A stretch of 64,000 nucleotides of DNA from Shewanella vesiculosa (GTDB lineage: Bacteria; Pseudomonadota; Gammaproteobacteria; Enterobacterales; Shewanellaceae). The stretch is taken from the NCBI RefSeq assembly GCF_021560015.1, contig NZ_CP073588.1, forward strand, positions 2,418,001 through 2,482,000. Reading direction: 5' to 3'. Both the position numbers and the translations under genes were made by a program. The notes under the pieces were generated by a model, which made no database searches, had not been told where the DNA came from, and was given only the letters and a program-made list of their open reading frames with translations. Shown piece by piece: positions 1 through 9,266 of the stretch. Each line of letters begins with the position of its first letter. The stretch's first letter is position 1.

Positions 1-277
1 CAATAACAACTGACTGAAGTACACGTCTTGCACCTCGGTTGATTTCTAAAATAGTACCACTGGCTAAAGCCGTATATTTAACGCCTAAGTTCTTTTTATC
101 TTCAAAAAGAACTTGGCCTTTTTGTACTTTATCGCCCACTTTGATTTTCATCGTTGGACGTAAGCCAATATACTCTTCACCCAAAGTCGCTACGTGTCTA
201 ATGGCTGGGCCATTATGGATAACTTGCTCTGGTCCGCCTGCTATAGGCAGTTCCAATCCTTTCTTAATTGTAATCAT
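1..277 (-). CDS. nqrA: Na+-translocating NADH:quinone reductase subunit A, N-terminal part (cut by window edge)
   Basis: Reading the minus strand from the ATG at 277 gives an open frame to the window edge. It begins [16 protein letters not shown] and continues through [19 protein letters not shown] and [18 protein letters not shown], which is the characteristic N-terminus of NqrA. About 92 of roughly 445 residues are visible. NqrA is the cytoplasmic subunit of the six-subunit sodium-pumping NADH dehydrogenase (NQR) of marine gammaproteobacteria; it carries the lipoyl/barrel-sandwich-like fold seen here and contributes to quinone handling. As the first gene of the usual nqrABCDEF operon it implies that the rest lies to the left of this window. 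The family call is very secure; nothing can be said about the missing C-terminus. Confidence 0.95.
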   Translation of the reverse strand, partial: MITIKKGLELPIAGGPEQVIHNGPAIRHVATLGEEYIGLRPTMKIKVGDKVQKGQVLFEDKKNLGVKYTALASGTILEINRGARRVLQSVVI

Positions 278-733
278 ATCCACAAGCACTACGTTTGAAG
301 GAAAGACAATGCGCCACGTTCCGCTGCAAAAACAAAGCATTAACAAATGCCTCACGTTTGAGCTAGCGCAGATTTAACTCGAAAATGCGATCGTAATCAC
401 GCTGGTCGCGCGCATTTTACCGCAAATATGAGACTATCGCCACGAAAATTATAGGTGTTTTCATACCAATACATTACTTTGTTAAATGATTTTTAGATCA
501 GACTGAACGAATAAGAACCTGCAAGGTTATGCCGTATACGAAAATCTGATAAAAAAACTATCGCATTAATTTTAAAGAAATAAATTTCAGCTGTTCAACC
601 ACGAGAACAATTGTGACATAAATAATACTCCCCAAATGAGTCATCACTTGAGGAGTATTGGTATTTTGACATCAAAGTCACATCAGTTGTGATCGACTAT
701 GTCTACAGCTTACCTTAGCCTATAAACTATTCT
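278..733. other. Intergenic region upstream of nqrA (no gene seen)
   Basis: This 456-bp stretch must hold the nqr promoter, reading left, and the 3' end of the receptor transcript, also reading left. No convincing coding frame is visible. An inverted repeat AAAATGCG (382-389) and CGCATTTT (411-418) separated by about 21 bases is present but has no assigned role. A separate hairpin at 624-659 is listed on its own. Confidence 0.5.
624..659 (-). terminator. Possible terminator after the receptor gene
   Basis: AATACTCC (624-631) pairs with GGAGTATT (652-659), extended by CAA/TTG after one mismatch. On the minus strand it is followed by a weakly T-rich stretch. It lies about 75 bp beyond the stop of the receptor gene. 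The missing clean T-tract makes this tentative. Confidence 0.35.
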
Positions 734-2809
734 CTAGAAATGGCCTTGATAACCAAAGTAAGTCGTCATTTCAGACTGTCCTTGGAATCCCATTACAGTG
801 CGATTTGCCACTAACTCTTCGTCTAACAAATTCTCTACACGAACATACAGCTCGTGCTGCTCAGTCAAACGGTAAGTTGCGGCGATATCAACTTTCCATT
901 GACTATCGATAGCACGCTCATTTGTGAAGCCACCTTGATAACCTAATTCAGATTGATACAAGGCTTGAGCCATAATAGAAAAGTCGCCATAAACAATACC
1001 TGAGCTTAAGGTCAGTTGTTGTTCAGGTACCCAAGGTAATTGACTATTAGCAGCAAAACATCCCATCAACTCATTGCAATTAGCATTATCTGTTTCAGCT
1101 TGGGCATATTGATATTTGGCTTTAAGAGGAATTGAAAAATTATCAAAACTAACGCCATAGGCTATGCTCAAATCTGCGCCGACAACTGAGACATCTTTAA
1201 TATTCTCTTGTAATGATATTTGCTCATAATCACATACCATGCCCGGCAAACAGCTTACATGCTGGCTATCGTAATCATGCATATAAGCCGTCATGGCAAT
1301 CGATAAAGCATCTTGTTGATAGCTTAACGCTAATTGATATTGCAGTGCTTCTTGCGCCGTTTGCTCAATATTGCCAGCTGATGCGGCGGTCCAAGCTTGT
1401 TTGGCTTGTAACGCGGCTAACCACGGCCCACTCTGATAAGCCACTTCAATAGATGGCGACCAGCCATCATCAGAAAAATCAGCAGCGTTAAGACTCGTAT
1501 TTACATCACCAAGCTCGCGCGAAACACTGACATGCTCATAACCTAAACCAAGGTTAACAGACCACTGACCATAATTTAATTTGGTATCTACCGCAGATGA
1601 AAAAGCTGAAGCATCGTCAGTATAAGTCAGAGCATATTCATTGTCTGTGGTGGGTAAAAGTACTAAATCATTGCCCCATAACCAATCTCGTTGACCTAAA
1701 CGCATTTCAGCTTTGTCGGTGTGATAACGTGCACTATAAGTCACTTGATGTTGACCATACATAGTGACACCTTTGGTTTGCACACCAAAGCCAGCAAAGT
1801 CGTTGTTTTGCGTTAACGCGCCTAAGTTCATGCCATCGACAGTGGGTGATGTTTCAAACGTCGCAATGTCAGTTAGTGAGTCATTATCAATCTGCACACC
1901 ATCAACAAAACGCATTTCTTGAGATTGTTGCGAATAGGTTTGATAGTAAAAATCAGTATCCATGGTTGACGTCGCTGACAATATTACCTTATGAGCGAGT
2001 ACATAACGTTGACGTTCACCATCAGTGTTATCTGTGCTGGATGCAGAATATAAGGCAGTCGGGTTTAAGGCGAAATCTGCAGAGGTTAGCCCTAAGTTTC
2101 CGCGATCACTGTCTTGCGATGAATACTGGTAACTGAATTCGGTAGTCTGTTGGTTGCGCGCACCAGGTAAACTTTTGGCTGCTATTTTAAATAAAATATC
2201 TTTTTGGGTGGTATCGGCCTCTTGCGAAATACGATAACCGACATCGTCTGACGCTGATTGATAATCAACCGCCAGTAACATACCAGATTCTTTTGAAGTG
2301 CCACTCACTATGACACCACCATTGATGGCGCTATTATCACTGCCTTCAAGGTTAACATCAGTTGCAGCTTTTTTAGGGCTAATTTGTACAGACTGATAAT
2401 CCAATTTACCAAAAGCGGCTTCAGAGCTTTCGGTGACACTGGTCATCCCCGTAAAGGATACTTGTTGTTGATGCAACAAATTAGGTTGCAATACTAGATG
2501 TTTTCCTGAATACGGCGCCGGAGAAAAGAAGATTCCATCTTGTAAAATAGCAACACCGTCTGTGGCACCCGCATGAGTGAACATCACATTTTGATGCGGT
2601 GTAGCAGGTAATACTGTTGCGCCCACCAAACCGAGCACAATATCACTCTGACGATAATGATATTGGCTTATTGATGACTGCTGCAACTCAAGTTGATTAT
2701 TAATCTTATCAATAGACTCTGTTACCGTTTCGGCAACAGCATTGGTTGAATAGCAAACATAAAGCACTGCGGTGGCTATCACTGACAGGCTAAATGGGTG
2801 GTTAGACAT
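734..2809 (-). CDS. TonB-dependent receptor-like outer-membrane protein with a short plug
   Basis: This 691-aa protein starts with a probable signal peptide (hydrophobic residues about 8-24, ending STNAVAE). A short, poorly conserved plug-like region follows (VLGLVGATVLPATP, then GVAILQDGIFFSPAP) and then a long series of alternating aromatic/polar beta strands. The C-terminal part (YRLTEQHELYVRVENLLDEE, then a final aromatic strand ending in Phe) is typical of TonB-dependent receptors, in which a 22-strand barrel imports siderophores, cobalamin or other large ligands. The start is fixed by GGAGAT about 7 bases before the ATG. No TonB box or clear carboxy-plug motif is obvious and no transport genes are adjacent, so the substrate is unknown. 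It seems to be monocistronic. Confidence 0.75.
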   Translation of the reverse strand: MSNHPFSLSVIATAVLYVCYSTNAVAETVTESIDKINNQLELQQSSISQYHYRQSDIVLGLVGATVLPATPHQNVMFTHAGATDGVAILQDGIFFSPAPYSGKHLVLQPNLLHQQQVSFTGMTSVTESSEAAFGKLDYQSVQISPKKAATDVNLEGSDNSAINGGVIVSGTSKESGMLLAVDYQSASDDVGYRISQEADTTQKDILFKIAAKSLPGARNQQTTEFSYQYSSQDSDRGNLGLTSADFALNPTALYSASSTDNTDGERQRYVLAHKVILSATSTMDTDFYYQTYSQQSQEMRFVDGVQIDNDSLTDIATFETSPTVDGMNLGALTQNNDFAGFGVQTKGVTMYGQHQVTYSARYHTDKAEMRLGQRDWLWGNDLVLLPTTDNEYALTYTDDASAFSSAVDTKLNYGQWSVNLGLGYEHVSVSRELGDVNTSLNAADFSDDGWSPSIEVAYQSGPWLAALQAKQAWTAASAGNIEQTAQEALQYQLALSYQQDALSIAMTAYMHDYDSQHVSCLPGMVCDYEQISLQENIKDVSVVGADLSIAYGVSFDNFSIPLKAKYQYAQAETDNANCNELMGCFAANSQLPWVPEQQLTLSSGIVYGDFSIMAQALYQSELGYQGGFTNERAIDSQWKVDIAATYRLTEQHELYVRVENLLDEELVANRTVMGFQGQSEMTTYFGYQGHF

Positions 2810-2955
2810 ATTAATCTCCGTATATGTGTCTGTTCACGCAAAAATCGCTTAATTTGACAAGTTACTAACTAAAACATAAGCATCACAATAACGGTTTTTT
2901 TCACATAAAAATAGCGTACTTTTAACGTTTACTCGACATTGAGATGTGCTATTTT

Positions 2956-2980
2956 CAAAAAAAGCGGCTAAAGCCGCTTT
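2956..2980 (-). terminator. Rho-independent terminator of luxS
   Basis: AAAGCGGC (2961-2968), loop TAAA and GCCGCTTT (2973-2980) form a strong hairpin. On the minus strand it is followed by a run of Ts (complement of the A-run at 2957-2963), 25-50 bp past the luxS stop. Confidence 0.85.
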
Positions 2981-3005
2981 ATGATTACCGAGTTAATCAA
3001 TTGAA

Positions 3006-3515
3006 TTATAATTTACCTAAAATTTCATCACTCAGTTTGAGATCATCATTTTGGTTAACGCTTACGCCAGCAGCAATAATCATCCGCGCAATATCTTGAG
3101 CTTGTTCTAATGAGTGCATCTCGTATGTGCCACATTGATACTCATTTAATTCAGGGATATCTTTTTGATCAATCACATTTGTGACGTCAATCATGGCTGC
3201 TAACCAAGCATCAGCAACGTTACTTTCTGTCGGTTGACCAATTAAGCTCATGTAAAAACCTGTGCGACATCCCATAGGTGAAATGTCAATAATCTCAATA
3301 CCATCACCATTCAAATGATCACGCATAAAGCCAGCGAATAAATGCTCAAGCGTATGAATACCACGCTCGCTGAGGATATCTTTATTGGGTGCACAAAAAC
3401 GCAAATCGAATACAGTAATAGCATCGCCACTTGGCGTGCTCATATGCTTAGCAACACGAACCGCTGGCGCATTCATACGTGTATGGTCTACGGTAAAACT
3501 GTCTAATAAAGGCAT
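3006..3515 (-). CDS. luxS: S-ribosylhomocysteine lyase (autoinducer-2 synthase)
   Basis: LuxS cleaves S-ribosylhomocysteine to homocysteine and DPD, the precursor of the quorum signal AI-2, in the activated methyl cycle. The 169-aa product has the metal-binding HTLEH motif (His54, Glu57, His58), the catalytic Cys83 in PMGCRTGFY and the third metal ligand Cys128 in [11 protein letters not shown]. Length is normal for the family. The ATG at 3515 is chosen because GGAGAAAGC precedes it; the frame can be extended four codons to a TTG but that overlaps the ribosome-binding site. It stands alone, with its own terminator at 2956-2980. No methyl-cycle genes are adjacent. Confidence 0.97.
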   Translation of the reverse strand: MPLLDSFTVDHTRMNAPAVRVAKHMSTPSGDAITVFDLRFCAPNKDILSERGIHTLEHLFAGFMRDHLNGDGIEIIDISPMGCRTGFYMSLIGQPTESNVADAWLAAMIDVTNVIDQKDIPELNEYQCGTYEMHSLEQAQDIARMIIAAGVSVNQNDDLKLSDEILGKL

Positions 3516-3604
3516 TGCTTTCTCCAAAATAAATTTAAAAATCTGACAATATAAAGCCTAATAACCAGATACTATCACTATTCCAGCATTGTCACAGTCA
3601 GAGT

Positions 3605-4729
3605 TTACTGCGGATGTTGTTCATCTATTTCAAACTGACTTAACGCATCTTCGGTATAACTAAAATAACGTTTCACAGACTTCTCATTAGCGATATATGA
3701 CTCTAATACTTTATTAAATAGCGGATCTTTAGCCGCTTCATGATTAAGGACATCATCTCGGGCATTTTTTAATGCTCGCATAACACTATAGGGAAAAGCT
3801 TTCACTTGGACATTGTGTTCGTTAAGCAATACGTCCATGGCAGCAATATGGCCTTGAGTATAATCATCTAACATATCTTGGTTAATGGCACTTGCCGCAA
3901 CTTTAACCATCATTTGTAAATCTTCAGGCAAGGCAGAGAAAGCCTGCTTGTTAATGAGAAATTCCATGGTCGATCCAGGCTCGTGCCAGCCTGGATAATA
4001 GTAGTACTTAGCCACCTGATACAAACCTAGCGGTAAATCATTATAAGGGCCGACCCACTCAGCAGCATCAATAGCCCCGGTTTGGAGCGCGCTATATAAT
4101 TCCCTGCCAGCTAGCGCATCAACAGGAACACCACCGAGTTTCTTAAGCACCTCGCCCCCAATGCCGGGTAGGCGCATTTTAAGACCTTTAAAATCTTCAG
4201 GTGTTGCAATGACTTTATTAAACCAGCCGCCCATTTGCATGCCGGTATTTCCTCCTGCTAACGGTAACACGCCAAAAGGCTGATAAACTTCCTCCCACAA
4301 TGCCATCCCACCACCATAATGAAGCCATGCATTCATCTGTTGTGCGGTTAAACCAAAAGGAATTGATGAAAAAAACTGCGCGGCGGGAGCTTTGCCTTTC
4401 CAATAATATGAAGCGCTATGTGCCATTTCAATGGTGCCTTTACTTACACCATCAAAAACCGATAATGCAGGCATCAACTCTCCGGCGCCATAAACCGTAA
4501 TCACTAAACGTCCGTTTGACATTTGTTTGACTAACTGCGCAAATCGTTCTGGGGCCATGCCTAAACCGGGCAAGTTTTTCGGCCATGAGGTTGCCAAACG
4601 CCATTTAATGACTTGATGAGGGAGTAAATCAGTTTGAGAAACAGAGTTTACCTTTGCAGGCGCCTCTTGTTGACAGCCAAATAGTAATATAAGAACCATT
4701 AACCAGCAGATTAGTACCACCTTGCCCAT
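3605..4729 (-). CDS. TRAP-type periplasmic substrate-binding lipoprotein (DctP family)
   Basis: The protein has a lipoprotein signal (LILLFGC lipobox near residue 19) followed by a DctP-family fold. Visible family elements are WRLATSWPKNLPGLG, FGVLPLAGGNTGMQMGGWF, GLKMRLPGIGGEVLKKLGG and GAIDAAEWVGPYND. The last pattern, with an Arg in KMRLPG and Trp/Glu in AAEWVGP, is typical of the TRAP receptors that bind 2-oxoacids or related carboxylates in the periplasm and deliver them to DctQM membrane proteins. Start at ATG 4729 is preferred over the upstream TTG because AAAGGA lies 8 bases before it. No dctQ or dctM gene is adjacent, so it is either an orphan receptor or works with a distant transporter. 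The ligand cannot be stated. Confidence 0.88.
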   Translation of the reverse strand: MGKVVLICWLMVLILLFGCQQEAPAKVNSVSQTDLLPHQVIKWRLATSWPKNLPGLGMAPERFAQLVKQMSNGRLVITVYGAGELMPALSVFDGVSKGTIEMAHSASYYWKGKAPAAQFFSSIPFGLTAQQMNAWLHYGGGMALWEEVYQPFGVLPLAGGNTGMQMGGWFNKVIATPEDFKGLKMRLPGIGGEVLKKLGGVPVDALAGRELYSALQTGAIDAAEWVGPYNDLPLGLYQVAKYYYYPGWHEPGSTMEFLINKQAFSALPEDLQMMVKVAASAINQDMLDDYTQGHIAAMDVLLNEHNVQVKAFPYSVMRALKNARDDVLNHEAAKDPLFNKVLESYIANEKSVKRYFSYTEDALSQFEIDEQHPQ

Positions 4730-4820
4730 GTCTATATCCTTTATCAATCAGGCTCTTCTACTCCATGACTGTAACATATTCATAACGAGTGACAAATACA
4801 ACTGATTTACGACAAAAACA

Positions 4821-4851
4821 AAAAACCTCACGTCATCGGTGAGGTTTTTTT
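4821..4851 (-). terminator. Terminator of bolA (hairpin with T-runs on both strands)
   Basis: AAAAACCTCAC (4821-4831) pairs with GTGAGGTTTTT (4839-4849) around a 7-nt loop. The symmetrical A and T runs would allow termination in either direction. It lies 25 bp after the bolA stop on the minus strand. Confidence 0.85.
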
Positions 4852-4875
4852 ATACACTAGACAAAGTGAGAAACA

Positions 4876-5175
4876 TTAGCCTTTACAGTTAGGCGTTTTA
4901 GGTACTTCATCTAAAGCTTGCCATTCTGGCTGGCTGTAAGCATTGATAGATAAAGCATGTACACCGTTGGCTAATTCGTCTGCAAGTGCTTGGTTAACCA
5001 AACGGTGACGAGCAAGTAAACGCTGTTCGCTAAATTGATCGCTAACTACAACCACTTTAAAATGGGTTTCTGAATTAGGCGGCACATGATGGCGGTTACT
5101 TTCATTAATCACCTCTAGATGCAATGGCGCAAAGGCGTGATTCAATTTATCGGTAATGATTTGTTCGACAGACAT
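4876..5175 (-). CDS. bolA: BolA family protein
   Basis: This 99-aa protein begins MSVEQIITDKLNHAF and has the BolA core: HLEVINESNRHH, then THFKVVVVSDQFSEQRLLARHRLVNQAL, ending in a helix with ALSINAYSQPEWQ. BolA proteins act with monothiol glutaredoxins in Fe-S/iron homeostasis and, in E. coli, influence cell morphology and stress responses. The open frame extends 23 codons further upstream, but the ATG at 5175 gives the normal family length and N-terminus. It is followed by a strong terminator and preceded, 119 bp away, by the cryptochrome gene on the same strand. Confidence 0.92.
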   Translation of the reverse strand: MSVEQIITDKLNHAFAPLHLEVINESNRHHVPPNSETHFKVVVVSDQFSEQRLLARHRLVNQALADELANGVHALSINAYSQPEWQALDEVPKTPNCKG

Positions 5176-5294
5176 AGTGATACTCTTATTAATCCATATC
5201 GATGAAATCGCAGGGTACTGGTTTGCCGAATAAAGGTCAAACAAGCAGGGTAAAAGTTAACGTTTGAGCACAGCTTTCTCAAGTCGAACTGACA

Positions 5295-6716
5295 TTAACT
5301 CCTTGGCCAATCGGTTATATCGACACTATCGATACAATATAACGCATGGCTCTCATCATGTTGCTGTAATGCCTCACGTCCCAACCATGCATTAATAAAT
5401 AATCCTTGTGGATCGTATGTCTGCTGCTGTTTTTGCAGATTAAAATGTCTCGAACCGCGTGGGTCGGCGCCAACACCGGCTAGATACTGCCAATTGCCCC
5501 AATTCACTGCTGGATCATAATCAATTAATTGCTGTTGAAAATACGCCGCCCCATAACGCCAATCACATTGCAGTTCATTGACCAAGCAACTTGCTACAAT
5601 TTGCCTGCCGCGGTTTGACATATAGCCAGTGTCATTTAACTGCTTCATCAATGCATTCACAAACGGATAAGGTGTAGTGGCGGTTTTCCAAGCTTGAATG
5701 CGTTGGGCGTAAAAACTGGTTAATGGTTTACGCCCATTAATGCCTGAAAATCTAAACACCAGCGTATTGAATTTATGCGCGTAAAAATGGAAATACTCAC
5801 GCCAAAGCAGCTCATACAAAATACACTCGGTCGATTCGTTAGCTCCTTGTTGCAACTCAAATTGCTTTAATGCTACCACGACTTGTCTTGCCGATAAGCA
5901 ACCATTGGCTAACCAAGGCGAAAACTTTGTTGAGCATTCCCAGCCATCAAGTTCGTTGCGTACCGCTTTATAGTTATGGGCTAAATTTGACGAAAAGTAA
6001 CTGTCTAATTGCAATTTCCCTTGTGCTTCACCACCGCAAAAGACATTGTTCATCGTGTGAGTTTGTGGCAACCAACTAGGATAAGCCAGCCAAGACTGAA
6101 GTTGTTTGTCTTGTTGCTTAAGTGCAACCATAGGCGGGAGCCAAGATACTGCATCAGTGGCTGGGCTGATATTAACGTTGTCGACCTTTTTACGAAACTG
6201 GCTGAATGTCGCAGCCAGATCGGCTAATTCAAAAGGCAGTTGCTGCAGCTCAAACAGCGTTTGCGTAGTAATAGTCGAATATTCAACATTGGAGCATTGC
6301 TGCTGAATCACTTGCCAAGCCGTTTGCTCATCGGCACCACTATGGTTACTACGGTATACCCTTGAAATATTATGAGTTTGAATTATATAGGGTAACGATT
6401 TTTGCGCTGAGGCATAAACAATATGCACCTGTTGACCATATTGATTCAACGTTTCGTCTAAAGCCCGTAATGACTCCAGTAAAAACCGCAGTCGGTACTT
6501 ACCAACATAATCAGCCTGATATTGAGCTTGGCGAAACCAGCTAGGGTCGATGCAGTACACCACCATCAACTGTTGTGCATGCTGGGCGATATCTGCAAAA
6601 ATGGCATTATCTGCTACCCGCAGATCATCACCTAACCAATAAAGTACATTGACAGTAGATTGTGACGTCGATTGTAGGTTCGAGTCTTCGAAAGTTTGCC
6701 CACCAGCATTATTCAT
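5295..6716 (-). CDS. Cryptochrome DASH (photolyase/cryptochrome family)
   Basis: This 473-aa flavoprotein begins, after a short 22-residue extension, with VNVLYWLGDDLRVADN, the photolyase-type antenna domain. The FAD-binding helical domain follows: ELLWREYFHFYA, GYMSNRGRQIVASCLVNEL, CDWRYGAAYFQQQLID and WGNWQYLAGVGADPR. The ASCLVNEL and GNWQYLAG sequences and the DYDPAVNWGNW string are typical of the DASH clade, which repairs UV cyclobutane dimers in single-stranded DNA and may act in light sensing. The spacing to bolA is about 120 bp. A longer N-terminus is possible only through this ATG; an internal start near residue 22 cannot be excluded. Photolyase partners are not adjacent. Confidence 0.92.
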   Translation of the reverse strand: MNNAGGQTFEDSNLQSTSQSTVNVLYWLGDDLRVADNAIFADIAQHAQQLMVVYCIDPSWFRQAQYQADYVGKYRLRFLLESLRALDETLNQYGQQVHIVYASAQKSLPYIIQTHNISRVYRSNHSGADEQTAWQVIQQQCSNVEYSTITTQTLFELQQLPFELADLAATFSQFRKKVDNVNISPATDAVSWLPPMVALKQQDKQLQSWLAYPSWLPQTHTMNNVFCGGEAQGKLQLDSYFSSNLAHNYKAVRNELDGWECSTKFSPWLANGCLSARQVVVALKQFELQQGANESTECILYELLWREYFHFYAHKFNTLVFRFSGINGRKPLTSFYAQRIQAWKTATTPYPFVNALMKQLNDTGYMSNRGRQIVASCLVNELQCDWRYGAAYFQQQLIDYDPAVNWGNWQYLAGVGADPRGSRHFNLQKQQQTYDPQGLFINAWLGREALQQHDESHALYCIDSVDITDWPRS

Positions 6717-7012
6717 CTATTCATTACCACAGTTTGTACCAATGGTAATGAGTACGTATACATAGCGGTTAACGGTTCAATAATGATCCATTTTAGCGAT
6801 GTTCTCAAACTAGCTCGACCTTCGGTCTTCGAGGTTCTAGAGTCGCTTTGCTGCTAGTTCGCTACGCGGATACAGCACTTCAATTTTACTCGATATCGCT
6901 TGTCATCTCTGGGATAGAGACTGCTTAGCTGCTGAGATTCTATAGCATCTAGCCGCGCAGCGTCCTAGCCTCTAGGCATTTCGCTTTTAGCTATGGCCAT
7001 TAACGATATCTG
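6717..7012. other. Intergenic region rich in short TCTAG/CTAG and GCTGC-type motifs
   Basis: No coding frame is visible. The sequence from about 6810 to 6995 is unusually repetitive, with near-palindromic pieces such as ACCTTCGGT and repeated CTAG, TCGC and GCTGCT words. It resembles an interspersed intergenic element rather than unique sequence, but one copy alone is seen here. Confidence 0.35.
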
Positions 7013-7711
7013 TTAACCATAGTAATTAGGGATAATTTGTCGAAAAGTAAAATTAATACGCGGTTCAACCACCTTAAGGCGTTTAGGCAAAGCATGTTGC
7101 CAGTGTTGCTGCATACTGGGATGCATAATGAGTAAATCACCAGATCCAAGTGCAAAATTCACTTTTATTTTAGTGTTTTTGTGACGCACAACAAAGTCTC
7201 TACAGGCGCCTAAAGTAACGGAAGCGATAGCAGAACCGCTGACAATCTCAGGTTCATCATCACTGTGCCAGCCCATACAATCATGGCCATCAGCATAACG
7301 ATTAACCAATACTGAATTAGTGTCTATTTGATGATCATTAAGTAATTTGGCACGTAATCGGCTCAGGACTCTGGGCCAAGGTAATGCGGTAATGTGTAAT
7401 TTAGAATAATGATAATCGCATCCAGGATCACCAAACCACACTTGGGTTCGAGGAGTCAGATGCTGTTTACCGTATACCTCAATTGAAACCCGCTCTAATG
7501 GATATTGATTCACTTCATTGAGCAATAACTGCTGTTGCTTGGGCGATAGAAAACCTTTAATCCAAGTAACTGGGGGGCTAATTGGATTTTTAGCCGATGG
7601 CTCGACAACATAATCTTGGGTTAAGCCGTCTTGGGGCCCACCGAAATCTAACCCATGTTGAAATCCTGCCACCTCAATTACCCTCTTATCGCCCAGCCTA
7701 GTTAATACCAA
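7013..7711 (-). CDS. AlkB-like 2-oxoglutarate/Fe(II) dioxygenase (alkylated nucleic-acid repair)
   Basis: This 232-aa protein has the AlkB-family catalytic core: iron ligands in WHSDDE (His149, Asp151) and His206 in HWQHALPK, and 2-oxoglutarate-binding arginines in PRINFTFR (Arg218, Arg224). NRYADGHDCMGWHSDDE and SGDLLIMHPSMQQHW are classic for the ALKBH2/3-like bacterial AlkB group, which oxidatively removes methyl groups from 1-methyladenine and 3-methylcytosine in DNA or RNA. The first 40 residues look poorly conserved and are an N-terminal extension. The start codon overlaps the end of the CorA-like gene by 10 bp, so the two are probably cotranscribed and translationally coupled. The gene is not associated with an ada-type regulator here. 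Confidence 0.9.
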   Translation of the reverse strand: MVLTRLGDKRVIEVAGFQHGLDFGGPQDGLTQDYVVEPSAKNPISPPVTWIKGFLSPKQQQLLLNEVNQYPLERVSIEVYGKQHLTPRTQVWFGDPGCDYHYSKLHITALPWPRVLSRLRAKLLNDHQIDTNSVLVNRYADGHDCMGWHSDDEPEIVSGSAIASVTLGACRDFVVRHKNTKIKVNFALGSGDLLIMHPSMQQHWQHALPKRLKVVEPRINFTFRQIIPNYYG

Positions 7712-8670
7712 CGCTTAATCTTGGCAATCCATAAACCTGATACCGCAATAACAGCCATTAGGATCAATACCGCAAAATAGCCAAAGCGCCATTTTAATTC
7801 AGGCATATTATCAAAATTCATTCCGTAAATACCCGCCACTAAGGTTAACGGTAAAAAAACGGCGGTAACTAGGGTTAATGTCATCATGACCCGATTGGTT
7901 TTATGAGCACTCACCGAAATAAAGCCATTAATGAGGCTATCCACTAAGCCTTGATAAAGACTGGCACGACTGGATAATCGCTCAAACTGATTATATAAAT
8001 AGCTTAGCTGTTGATAATCCATCTTAATATGTTGATGGCTGTCATCGCGAAGCAATTGTTGCAATATCTCTTCGAGATAACTGAATGAACGTTTTGCTTT
8101 TTGTAATTTACTGCTATAACCGATTAACTCTGCCAGTAAATCATCAGATGACACCTCAAAAATCTCATCTTCTATGTCACTTAAACGCTCTTCTAACGCT
8201 AACATCACAGCTAAATAATCAACCACAATTTGGCGCATGAGATCAAAGCACACTTGACTCATATCAGCATTATCAAGCTGACCATGCTCAGAGATCCGTT
8301 GGGTAACCTTACTGACACTGACTGACGGTTTAATATGTTGAGTGACTAAAAAGTGATCATTTACATGCAGTAGTAACTGGCTGCGTTCAAGCAGAAGATA
8401 CTCTTCTCGGTCCATAAGCTCATGGGTGAGCAAGTATGAATGTGTCTCATATTCTTCAAACTGCGGAGGATGACGTTCACGTTGCGCGTCTTCAAAATCG
8501 AGATGATCGATACCAAAGTAAGGATATTGCTTAAAAAATGCTTGGCTATGTTGACTGGTAATATCGACCCATATTAAGTGCTGTTGTGGGTCATATTCAG
8601 CCATAAGGGCCTCATCTCCTTGAGATAATAATAGACCTTGTGCATTGAATAACATTATCTTTATTGCCAT
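7702..8670 (-). CDS. CorA-family divalent-cation transporter (CorA/ZntB-like)
   Basis: The 322-aa protein has a long cytoplasmic, acidic and helical N-terminal domain, then two C-terminal membrane segments. The first ends in the CorA signature YGMN (LVAGIYGMNFDNMPEL) and the second (FAVLILMAVIAVSGLWIAKI) is followed by a basic tail (KIKRWY), the standard CorA topology. CorA forms pentameric channels for Mg2+ or Co2+; ZntB members move Zn2+. Which ion is carried cannot be read from the sequence. The ATG at 8670 is chosen because AAAGGG lies about 7 bases before it; the frame extends to a TTG six codons earlier. It overlaps the downstream alkB-like gene. Confidence 0.9.
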   Translation of the reverse strand: MAIKIMLFNAQGLLLSQGDEALMAEYDPQQHLIWVDITSQHSQAFFKQYPYFGIDHLDFEDAQRERHPPQFEEYETHSYLLTHELMDREEYLLLERSQLLLHVNDHFLVTQHIKPSVSVSKVTQRISEHGQLDNADMSQVCFDLMRQIVVDYLAVMLALEERLSDIEDEIFEVSSDDLLAELIGYSSKLQKAKRSFSYLEEILQQLLRDDSHQHIKMDYQQLSYLYNQFERLSSRASLYQGLVDSLINGFISVSAHKTNRVMMTLTLVTAVFLPLTLVAGIYGMNFDNMPELKWRFGYFAVLILMAVIAVSGLWIAKIKRWY

Positions 8671-8711
8671 GAATAGCCCTTTTAACAACTCATTATTGCA
8701 GTAAAAATAGC

Positions 8712-9038
8712 CTAGTTTACCCTTTCAAGCTCAGCAATCGTCTCAATATGTTGTTTAATCTGCTCAAAATGACTATTAACCCAAGCACTGCTAATTGGTC
8801 CCCAGGTCGATATGCGATAATAACCATCATTATGACGTTGGCCTTGTTGCACAAAGTCCACTTCAATCCCAATATCGACAAATGCCGCTATTGCATCTTG
8901 CAATGTTCTTCTGGGCATCAGAGTCAGTTTTTGCAGGCTTAATAAGTTGTGCTGTTCTTCATCAAGCAAATGCGCTAAATATAATTTCCGTAAAAATGCT
9001 TTTTGCGATTTATTGATCACGTAATTATTTGAAAACAT
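8712..9038 (-). CDS. Small winged helix-turn-helix protein
   Basis: This 108-aa protein is predicted to be all helical at the N-terminus (KAFLRKLYLAHLLDEEQHNLLSLQKLTLMPRRTLQDAIAAFVDIGI), followed by a short beta wing (VDFVQQGQRHNDGYYRIS) and a C-terminal helix. The spacing resembles the PF09904-type winged-helix family known from Shewanella and Vibrio. TLMPRRTLQDAI would be the recognition-helix region. It is probably a DNA-binding regulator, but its target is unknown. It sits 41 bp upstream of the CorA-like gene on the same strand and may be in the same transcript. Confidence 0.65.
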   Translation of the reverse strand: MFSNNYVINKSQKAFLRKLYLAHLLDEEQHNLLSLQKLTLMPRRTLQDAIAAFVDIGIEVDFVQQGQRHNDGYYRISTWGPISSAWVNSHFEQIKQHIETIAELERVN

Positions 9039-9266
9039 CTTTTACACGCCCTATTGTCTCTATATCACTCAGTTGAAATTACTGTATCAATAGCCCGTCA
9101 CGCAAGCACTATTACTGGAGTGGCTTTATTACTGCATAATTAATTACTGATTGTTAAGCCACGGCATTGATTTATCGATACCTAAGATGATTAACACTAC
9201 CTAAGTTACGACAATCTAGTTATAGTTTTTAATCATAGAAATAGCAGACATGGATAGCGAACAAAC

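Noticed and set aside
39..377. 112-aa plus-strand frame at the left end
   Set aside because: It lies antisense to the clear nqrA N-terminus and has no protein-like features of its own.
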